This document shows positions 55,138 to 61,931 of a stretch of 64,000 bases of DNA, one piece after another; the stretch's first letter is position 1; the number at the start of each line of letters is the position of its first letter. The position numbers and the translations under genes were made by a program. This DNA is from Paenibacillus sp. 1_12 (GTDB taxonomy: Bacteria; Bacillota; Bacilli; Paenibacillales; NBRC-103111). The notes below the pieces were generated by a model. The model saw only the letters and a program-made list of their open reading frames with translations. It was not told where the DNA came from and did not search any database. The stretch covers positions 784,229-848,228 of the forward strand of contig NZ_FOTE01000001.1 in the NCBI RefSeq assembly GCF_900114475.1, in the 5' to 3' direction.

Positions 55138-55439
55138 ATTTATCACTCCTTTGTAGCAAAGCTTATCAATCCAACATTAAGCTTTTATGAGAACAAGATG
55201 AATGCTTCCTATATTTTTATCCAATCCCCGTCTTACTCGCCGCTAATCTCCACGCAGACAAACCTGCACCACTCCGCTTTTATTTGCACACGTTCAAATC
55301 ATTTAGTCATATGTCATTAGCCGTTACGCAGACTGCTGTGTCTTTATATACTATTTTAGGTGTAAGCCTTGTGTACCCCTGCTTTCCCGACAAATGTGTT
55401 TATATTTATTAATTTGCTACTGTGCCAGGAGTGAGCGCC
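55138..55439. other. Intergenic region with no recognised element
   Basis: About 300 A/T-rich bases between the small protein and the DUF1796 gene, which are divergent. I see no gene or strong hairpin; promoters of both must lie here. Confidence 0.5.
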
Positions 55440-56069
55440 ATGAAATGGAATGAATGCACAGGCTTTTATAAGGCCTACCTGAGCTTAGGTTCGACTTGTC
55501 AAACCGCCTATCAGTTAAAAAGACTGGGATTGCGTCAATTTGCAGGTCCCTTGGATTGGTTTATTTCTGATTCCGTACCTGATTTGGTCCAGCTGATTCG
55601 CAAACGCTTTTATGGATTTATGGAGTTCGACCATCTTCAGCTTATTGACCGAACCTACGATCATTTTGTTGTAAGAGATAGTGATTATGAGGTGGTCTCT
55701 TTTCACGATTTCCCACGGTACCTAACGATAGAGCGGGTTTGGGATGCCTACCCCCCTTTCAAAGGGAAGATCGACCGGAGGGTGCAGCGTTTTTTGAAAA
55801 CTGCAAGGTTCAGTAGTCCCGTTTTATTGGTAAGAACACAAACGTCAAGAAAGGAAGCGATACAATTAAAAGCCGCTTTAAATACAATGATGTACGGTAA
55901 ATATCGTTTATTAATAGTTAACAATCATTCCAGCGGCTTGAATTCGGTGGTGCACGAAGATTGGGGAATCGACGGGGTGTGCTCAGTAAATGTACCAAGC
56001 GGACGCGATTGGAGAGGATCGGATCAGGCTTGGAATACCATTATGAAAGGCTTCATGCTAAGCCATTAA
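55440..56069 (+). CDS. DUF1796-type putative papain-like cysteine peptidase
   Basis: A 209-residue protein. Conserved blocks are YLSLGSTCQTAYQLKRLG (candidate nucleophile Cys), RQFAGPLDWFISD, and YDHFVVRDSDY (candidate His), as in DUF1796 proteins, which I recall as having a predicted papain-like fold. ATG 55440 has AGGAG 9 bases upstream. No signal peptide. Followed by a terminator, so monocistronic. Function unknown; the peptidase idea is from family knowledge. Confidence 0.75.
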   Translation: MKWNECTGFYKAYLSLGSTCQTAYQLKRLGLRQFAGPLDWFISDSVPDLVQLIRKRFYGFMEFDHLQLIDRTYDHFVVRDSDYEVVSFHDFPRYLTIERVWDAYPPFKGKIDRRVQRFLKTARFSSPVLLVRTQTSRKEAIQLKAALNTMMYGKYRLLIVNNHSSGLNSVVHEDWGIDGVCSVNVPSGRDWRGSDQAWNTIMKGFMLSH

Positions 56070-56120
56070 AAAGCAGGCAAGAGGCAGGAATGCTACCTAT
56101 TTAGATGCAGTATGGATTGA

Positions 56121-56175
56121 TGGCGACCGATGTCCTTGTCTTCTTGCAAGGTTCAAACATCGAGCGCTTTTTTTT
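56121..56175 (+). terminator. Terminator after the DUF1796 gene
   Basis: Nested stems (GCG...CGC, CGATGT / ACATCG, CCTTG / CAAGG) followed by eight T residues at 56168-56175. Confidence 0.75.
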
Positions 56176-56293
56176 GCGAAATAAAAATATAGCTCGCTCG
56201 TCTGAAGCAGCAGGTAATGAAACTGGAAATTTTGGTTAAAAAAACTTGTTTCGGAGAATCTTAACAATAATATGCAGGAAAGGATATGCAACT

Positions 56294-56530
56294 ATGGCAT
56301 GGATCGTAACAGGAGTTTTGGTTGTCATTATGCTTATATCCTCGTTAGAGGCACCTGCTTTATGGAGAGCAAGCAAATTTAAAGAGCTTTCCCTATTCCT
56401 GCTATTGATGTGCGGTGCTGGTATCTTGAGCGTTATGGAGGCACTCCAATACCCATTACCCAACCCGCTCGAATGGATCAATGCCACATTTGAACCATTC
56501 AATCAGGTCATTTATTCCGTATTTGAATGA
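56294..56530 (+). CDS. Small membrane protein, first gene of the germination operon
   Basis: A 78-residue protein with two hydrophobic helices (AWIVTGVLVVIMLISSL and LSLFLLLMCGAGILSV), probably spanning the membrane twice. ATG 56294 follows GGAAAGG. It lies 16 bases ahead of gerAB. It may be a partner of the germinant receptor like the small D subunits found in other ger operons, which also have two helices. No sequence family recognised. Confidence 0.65.
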   Translation: MAWIVTGVLVVIMLISSLEAPALWRASKFKELSLFLLLMCGAGILSVMEALQYPLPNPLEWINATFEPFNQVIYSVFE

Positions 56531-56546
56531 AGAGGACGTGTGGACA

Positions 56547-57647
56547 ATGGATTCAAAGGAAACCATAAAGGCGCGTTCTTTTATGAATCTCGTTATTATG
56601 TTTGCGGTGGGGACATCGATTCTAATCGCACCTAGCGGTTTGGTAACCGATGCCAAGCAAGACGCCTGGATGGCAAGTATCTTAGGAATTTTTATAAATA
56701 TCTTGCTGGTGCTGCTGTACACTACACTCGGAAATCGTTATCCGAATAAGACATTCGTTGAATATTGTATAATCTCACTCGGTCCCTGGATCGGAAAAAT
56801 CATATCACTGCTGTTTGTAGGTTTCTGCTACATCCTAGCCTCCCTTATGCTCGGAGATGTGGGGATGTTTCTGACCTCGCAAATCATGCCTGACACGCCT
56901 ATGGAAATATTAAAAATCATCTTTACTTTCGTTATCATTATGGCTGTACGAGCAGGACTGAAGGTATATACCCATGCGGTCGAAATTTTTATTATATGGA
57001 TGTTGGGGCTGTTTATCCTGCTCATTCTTCCTTCCATTCCAAAGTTCCACTTTGACCAACTGTATCCGCTGCTCGAATTCGGTATAAAACCTGTATTTAA
57101 AGGTGCTTACAATTTTCTGGTCCTGCAGGAAATGTTTGTGCTGCTGATGTTTTATCCCTACGTATCAGCTGGCGCCAAGGAACGCAAAAACAGCTTTATT
57201 AAGGGAATGGGGATCGGCGGCAGCCTCATTATTATTATGACCCTCTCCAGTATTCTTGTTCTCGGTCCCGCGCTTACAGCCAATCAGTTATTTCCTGCCT
57301 ATGCGCTGGCCAAACATATTAACATCGGAGAGTTTCTTGAACGCATCGAATCCCTGATGATGTTTCTCTGGATTTTATCCATATTCGTAAAGATTACTTT
57401 GACGTTTCATGCCACTGTCCTCGGAATAGCCCAAATATTCAAAATCAAGGATGAAAAACCATTCATTTGGCCTTTAGCCATCGGGATGATTGTGCTCTCG
57501 TCCATGTGTTATCCCAACACGATATTTGTCATCCATCTGCTCTCCCACAGCTGGGCCGCCTTTTCCCTTACGTTCATGCTGGTACTTCCGTTGCTGGTAT
57601 TCAGTGTATCGCTCATTCGCGGCCAGCGAGTAAACAGCGATAAATAA
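56547..57647 (+). CDS. gerAB: Spore germination receptor subunit B, GerAB/ArcD type
   Basis: A 366-residue, ten-helix transporter-like subunit of a GerA-type germinant receptor in the spore inner membrane, thought to bind the germinant. The N-terminus (ARSFMNLVIMFAVGTSILIA) and YPNKTFVEYC fit the family. ATG 56547 follows GAGGACG. The operon order here is B-A-C, which is less common than A-B-C. Confidence 0.9.
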   Translation: MDSKETIKARSFMNLVIMFAVGTSILIAPSGLVTDAKQDAWMASILGIFINILLVLLYTTLGNRYPNKTFVEYCIISLGPWIGKIISLLFVGFCYILASLMLGDVGMFLTSQIMPDTPMEILKIIFTFVIIMAVRAGLKVYTHAVEIFIIWMLGLFILLILPSIPKFHFDQLYPLLEFGIKPVFKGAYNFLVLQEMFVLLMFYPYVSAGAKERKNSFIKGMGIGGSLIIIMTLSSILVLGPALTANQLFPAYALAKHINIGEFLERIESLMMFLWILSIFVKITLTFHATVLGIAQIFKIKDEKPFIWPLAIGMIVLSSMCYPNTIFVIHLLSHSWAAFSLTFMLVLPLLVFSVSLIRGQRVNSDK

Positions 57648-57680
57648 TTTTTATTACGAAATGGGGTGCCTTCCCTACCT

Positions 57681-59195
57681 ATGCACAATCCTGCCGAAAC
57701 GAACGATAATCTATTCGTTCAGCTTGAGTCTAACCTGCAGCATATCAAGCAAACCTTGGGCAACAGCGGCGATATCAAATTCAGGGATTTTCAGATTGAC
57801 GGAATCGAGAATACGTATCTGAAAGCTTCCATTATCTATGTTGAAGGCTATTCCAATTCACAGATCATGCTGCAGGCTCTGCTTGCCGATGCTTATGAGC
57901 CGCAGGATTTGTCCGATCCTGAGAGCCTACTCCATCACTACAAGGTTAGTGTCATTTCTGAGGGTGATGTCAGAGAGGTCTTAGTCTTTGAGGAACTATT
58001 CAATGGATTGCTTACCGGAAGCAGTATCCTGCTTATTGACGGCTGCTCCTGCGGCCTGTCCGTCGGTACCAAGCAAGTAAAGGCTCGTACAGTTGAAGAG
58101 CCGAATGTACAATCCGTCGTACGCGGTCCTCGCGAAGGCTTTACAGAGGTGCTCTCCTGGAATACTGCGATGCTGCGTCGTAAAATTAACAGCCGTCATT
58201 TATGGATCGAAACGTTTAAGATCGGCACCATCACCCAAACCGAGATAGCTCTCGTTTATTTAAAAAATCTGGTCTCCGATGAACTGGTAGAAGAGGTGCG
58301 CAGCAGACTTAGTCAAATCGATATCGATGGTGTGCTGGAAAGCAACTACCTCGAAGAATTTCTTCAAGACCAGCGTTATTCCCCATTTCCGACCATTTAC
58401 AATACAGAGCGGCCCGATGTTGTCGCAGCTGGATTAATGGAAGCTCGAATAGGGGTTATGGTAGACGGCACGCCGTTCACGCTGCTTGCTCCAGCCATAT
58501 TCACACAATTTTTTCAATCCAGCGAGGATTACTACCAACGAAGTGATTTTGCTACCATGATCCGTTTACTGCGGTTTGTATGTCTCATTATCGCAACATT
58601 AACACCCGCTCTCTACATTGCCTTGTCAACGTTTCATCAGGAATTGATTCCTACAACCTTGCTATACAACCTGTCAGGCCAACGCGAAGGGGTACCTTTT
58701 CCAGCCCTGATTGAAGCCCTGATTATGGAGATCACCTTTGAAATCCTGCGGGAAGCCAGCGTCCGTATGCCCAAGACGATCGGACAGGCTATCTCTATTG
58801 TGGGAACGCTGGTCGTCGGACAAGCAGCCGTTGAAGCTGGATTGGTCACCGCAGGTATGGTTATTGTAGTCTCCATAACTGCCATTGCCAATTTTGTTAT
58901 TCCCGCTTTCAATATGGGGATTGCAGCGCGCATTATACGCTTTTGTTTGATGCTTGTTGGGGGGTCCTTCGGTCTGTTTGGCATTTTTATGGGGATCATC
59001 CTGCTTGTTATTCATATGTGCGGCCTGTCCTCACTTGGGGTCCCCTACATGTCACCTTTTGCTCCCTTTCAATTATCAGATCAAAAGGATACGCTCGTCA
59101 GATTTCCGTTGATGCGAATGATTACCAGACCCAAAAGCCTGAAGCCCCGTAATCTGGTTCGACAAAAAAGGAGCCGTACCCAACAGGAGGAATGA
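57681..59195 (+). CDS. gerAA: Spore germination receptor subunit A, GerAA type
   Basis: A 504-residue protein. Cytoplasmic N-terminal half, then helices near LIATLTPALYIALSTFHQEL and the conserved FPALIEALIMEITFEILREA, PKTIGQAISIVGTLVVGQAAV region, and the C-terminal basic tail (KKRS-type). It pairs with GerAB in the germinant receptor. Start is not certain: ATG 57681 has GGGGTG about 12 bases off; GTG 57666 gives five more residues. Ends inside the start of gerAC. Confidence 0.9.
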   Translation: MHNPAETNDNLFVQLESNLQHIKQTLGNSGDIKFRDFQIDGIENTYLKASIIYVEGYSNSQIMLQALLADAYEPQDLSDPESLLHHYKVSVISEGDVREVLVFEELFNGLLTGSSILLIDGCSCGLSVGTKQVKARTVEEPNVQSVVRGPREGFTEVLSWNTAMLRRKINSRHLWIETFKIGTITQTEIALVYLKNLVSDELVEEVRSRLSQIDIDGVLESNYLEEFLQDQRYSPFPTIYNTERPDVVAAGLMEARIGVMVDGTPFTLLAPAIFTQFFQSSEDYYQRSDFATMIRLLRFVCLIIATLTPALYIALSTFHQELIPTTLLYNLSGQREGVPFPALIEALIMEITFEILREASVRMPKTIGQAISIVGTLVVGQAAVEAGLVTAGMVIVVSITAIANFVIPAFNMGIAARIIRFCLMLVGGSFGLFGIFMGIILLVIHMCGLSSLGVPYMSPFAPFQLSDQKDTLVRFPLMRMITRPKSLKPRNLVRQKRSRTQQEE

Positions 59196-59197
59196 AG

Positions 59198-60397
59198 ATG
59201 AGACGACTCCCTGCATGCTTGATCATAGGCTTGCTGATCCCACTCCTTGCTGGCTGCTGGGACCGCAATGAATTGAATCAGATCAGCATTGTTGTCGGAC
59301 TTGGCATCGATAAGATTGACGGTATGTATAAGGTGAGCGTTCAGATCGTGAATCCTACCCGAGTCGCTGCCAAAGGCGGGGTGAGCAGTAGTTCCAGTCC
59401 GGTCGTTACTTTTGAGGAAAGCGGCAAAACAGTACCTGAAGCACTGCGACGTATGGAGGTTAAGGCACCGCGTAAGCTCTATTTTGCGCATTTACGGATG
59501 ATTGTGCTGGGGGAAGAGCTGGCAAAATCGGGAATCAGCAAACCGCTTGATTTTATATCCAGAAGCCCGCAAATGCGGACAGATTTTTATCTGATCATTG
59601 CCAAAAATTCATATGCCTCCGAGGTATTAAAAATCTTCAGCCGCATGGATCCGATTCCCGCTAATAATTTATATACAACGCTTGAGGTCTCTGATAAGCT
59701 CTGGGCCGCAACGGGTAAAATCACACTCGACAAGCTGATTCAGGAACTTAGCGCTAAGGGCAAAAACCCTGCGTTGACAGGTGTTGAAATTGTCGGGAAT
59801 AAGAAAATTGGCGAAAGCACCATGAATACTGAGATAATTTCGCCCCCGACCTTATTAAAATATTCAGGCATGGCCATTTTCAAGTTAGACCGCATGGTAG
59901 GCTGGATTGGCGAGGAAGAGACAAAAGCGCTGAACTACGTGCAAAATACGGTCAATCAAACGGTTGGTTATCTTTCCTGTCCTAACCAAGATGGCAATAT
60001 AACCGTTGATGTTGTAAACGTACGATCGTACATGGATACCCGAATCAAAAATGGAAAACCGATTGTTGATATTAAGGTCCGTGTGGAGCAAAATATATCT
60101 GACATCGAGTGTGATATCGATATTACACAACAGCCAGTGCTCAATAAATTGAAGGAGGAAAGTGATCAGAAATTAGAAAAAATGATTGAAAGCTCCATTC
60201 ACAAGGTACAAAAACAATATGCAACCGATATTTTCGGTTTCGGTGAGCTCATTCACCAAAAAAATCCTAAAATCTGGTCTCAATTCAAAGACTGGAATGA
60301 GGAATTTAAACAATTGGAGGTAGATGCGCACGTGGATACCATATTTAGACGCATGGGAACCATTGTTCAATCCGTTGACCACCAAACCGAAGAATAA
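59198..60397 (+). CDS. gerAC: Spore germination receptor lipoprotein, GerAC type
   Basis: A 399-residue lipoprotein with lipobox PLLAGC (Cys20) followed by WDRNELNQISIVVGLGID, the GerAC hallmark. Three-domain body of the usual length. ATG 59198 has AGGAGG 7 bases upstream; an ATG two codons earlier overlaps the gerAA stop but is too close to the ribosome site. Third subunit of the receptor, on the outer face of the spore inner membrane. Confidence 0.92.
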   Translation: MRRLPACLIIGLLIPLLAGCWDRNELNQISIVVGLGIDKIDGMYKVSVQIVNPTRVAAKGGVSSSSSPVVTFEESGKTVPEALRRMEVKAPRKLYFAHLRMIVLGEELAKSGISKPLDFISRSPQMRTDFYLIIAKNSYASEVLKIFSRMDPIPANNLYTTLEVSDKLWAATGKITLDKLIQELSAKGKNPALTGVEIVGNKKIGESTMNTEIISPPTLLKYSGMAIFKLDRMVGWIGEEETKALNYVQNTVNQTVGYLSCPNQDGNITVDVVNVRSYMDTRIKNGKPIVDIKVRVEQNISDIECDIDITQQPVLNKLKEESDQKLEKMIESSIHKVQKQYATDIFGFGELIHQKNPKIWSQFKDWNEEFKQLEVDAHVDTIFRRMGTIVQSVDHQTEE

Positions 60398-60407
60398 TCA
60401 TGCAAAA

Positions 60408-60449
60408 AAAGCTTAACGAACGCGAATTAACGCAATCGTGTTAAGCTTT
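60408..60449 (+). terminator. Terminator-like hairpin after the germination operon
   Basis: Perfect 10-base arms AAAGCTTAAC / GTTAAGCTTT with a 22-base loop, starting 10 bases past the gerAC stop. A-run on the left and weak T-run on the right; on the minus strand it ends in TTTTTTT. Confidence 0.6.
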
Positions 60450-60505
60450 AGAAATATTTATATTCATACACTTGCCGCTTCGCTATACGCCTATATCTAC
60501 ACCCT

Positions 60506-60658
60506 CTATAAATCCATGGTTTTGAGTGTATGGGTATAAGCTTTTTTCATAAACGCAGCTTTTAATTCCCTATCCATACTATTATCATGAAGGATCAAGT
60601 AAAAGTTGGACAGGAAATGATGCCAGTTGATTCTGGTTTGTTTCATAATTTCGTCCAT
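60506..60658 (-). CDS. 50-residue protein of unknown function
   Basis: A 50-codon frame (starting MDEIMKQTRINWHHF, ending AYTHTLKTMDL) with GAGG about 10 bases before the ATG. It is mostly helical and basic with two histidines in a row. It lies downstream of the helicase gene on the same strand. Composition looks like a real small protein; I recognise no family. Confidence 0.45.
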   Translation of the reverse strand: MDEIMKQTRINWHHFLSNFYLILHDNSMDRELKAAFMKKAYTHTLKTMDL

Positions 60659-60728
60659 ATTTAGCCCGCCTCACCTGTAGTTTGATAAGGTATCTTACCC
60701 ATATCCAGGGTTGTCTAATCAGATACGT

Positions 60729-61931
60729 TTAACCCAAGGTGCTCGGCCAAAATACAAGTGAATTGCGATCCCGCTCCGCCCCGCGTTTAAGCAGCAGTTG
60801 ACCTTCGGGTGAATTGACCGCTTGTTGGCCGTTCCACGAATCGATCACGATTTTGCGGGATTTGCCGTAATCCAGCATCTGACGGAAAATCGGCAGCAGC
60901 AGCTCAGGATTCTGATTATACTCGTCCTTCAGAAACACGATTTTGCGCCCGTAATTTTCCAGCCAGCACACCCACATTCCCTTATGATACACAAGAAAAT
61001 TACCTTGTTTGCGTGTAAAGTGAATCCCTTCTACCTCCGGCCACGGCACAACAGTTCCGAATACATCGGTGGGATCTGCCGCATGGATCGCCACAGCACG
61101 CTCGGAACCCTCAACAGCAGTTTGCACTTCGCTTGGCTGACGGAGCATACCAATGACATCACGCTCCATAAATTGCATCGAGTTAATTCCTTTGACGAAC
61201 AGTCCGCGAGTGAGCGTTCCGAGCTCCTCCAGACGCTTGAGCACCTTCAGCATGTTCTCCCATAAAAAAGGCGCATATTGGGAGACGACCTCTTTAGTAA
61301 TGATTCCGTGATTAAGCAGTAAATGTCTGACCCAGGCAAGCGCCGATTCCTCAAGGGGAATGGAAGTACCCCCCAGTGATTCAACAGGATACCAACGTCC
61401 GAGACCCGAGCCCATTTTGGGATTCAGCTTGCCTTTGGCCGCGCTGTAATTTCGCAATGGAGACCACTGATCGTTCGAGATATGACCCTCCCAAACGAGA
61501 TCGAACAGCTTGGCCAACATAACGGAAGGGACTAGACCTGATTCAGTGGACAGTCGGGTTAAAAAGCTTGCACCTCTGGCACGAAGCAGAGCAAGCAGCT
61601 CGGGATGTGCCGTTTCCGTTGTGGTCGGTATAAAGGGACAGTAGAGTGAGACCGAATCTGCTAGAAAAAAGGCGATCTTTCCTTCCTTTTCGTTAGCCTC
61701 CTTACGGCCCATCCATATGACCTCGCCTGAAGCGCACAGCAGATCAAGATCAGACTTCTGGTAACCTGCTACCCTAGATGGGAAAATCAGCTGCTCCCAT
61801 TGCGAATAAGGTAAAAAGATTCCCTGCAGCAGGGTCACCGCATGGCGCAGACTGTCGATACCCTTTAATTGCTGACCCGGCAGCAGGTGGTGCCGCTGCA
61901 GGAGCATAAGTCCAAGACGAGCCGATGCCAC
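60729..61931 (-). CDS. Lhr-like helicase, C-terminal fragment (frameshifted)
   Basis: A 400-residue frame that continues the helicase protein encoded just upstream. The frame is open before its first apparent start and reads RLSLQHFRNAGEPVASARLG there, in line with an internal protein segment, then LDLLCASGEVIWMGRK, WSPLRNY and SWNGQQAVNSPEG, C-terminal motifs of bacterial Lhr-type helicases. There is no ribosome site at the GTG near 61931. It should be joined to the 61865-64000 frame by a one-base indel near 61950-62010. Confidence 0.75.
   Translation of the reverse strand: MASARLGLMLLQRHHLLPGQQLKGIDSLRHAVTLLQGIFLPYSQWEQLIFPSRVAGYQKSDLDLLCASGEVIWMGRKEANEKEGKIAFFLADSVSLYCPFIPTTTETAHPELLALLRARGASFLTRLSTESGLVPSVMLAKLFDLVWEGHISNDQWSPLRNYSAAKGKLNPKMGSGLGRWYPVESLGGTSIPLEESALAWVRHLLLNHGIITKEVVSQYAPFLWENMLKVLKRLEELGTLTRGLFVKGINSMQFMERDVIGMLRQPSEVQTAVEGSERAVAIHAADPTDVFGTVVPWPEVEGIHFTRKQGNFLVYHKGMWVCWLENYGRKIVFLKDEYNQNPELLLPIFRQMLDYGKSRKIVIDSWNGQQAVNSPEGQLLLKRGAERDRNSLVFWPSTLG

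Noticed and set aside
54951-55330. Plus-strand frame opposite the small 64-residue protein
   Set aside because: No ribosome site and unlikely composition; the minus frame has a strong ribosome site.
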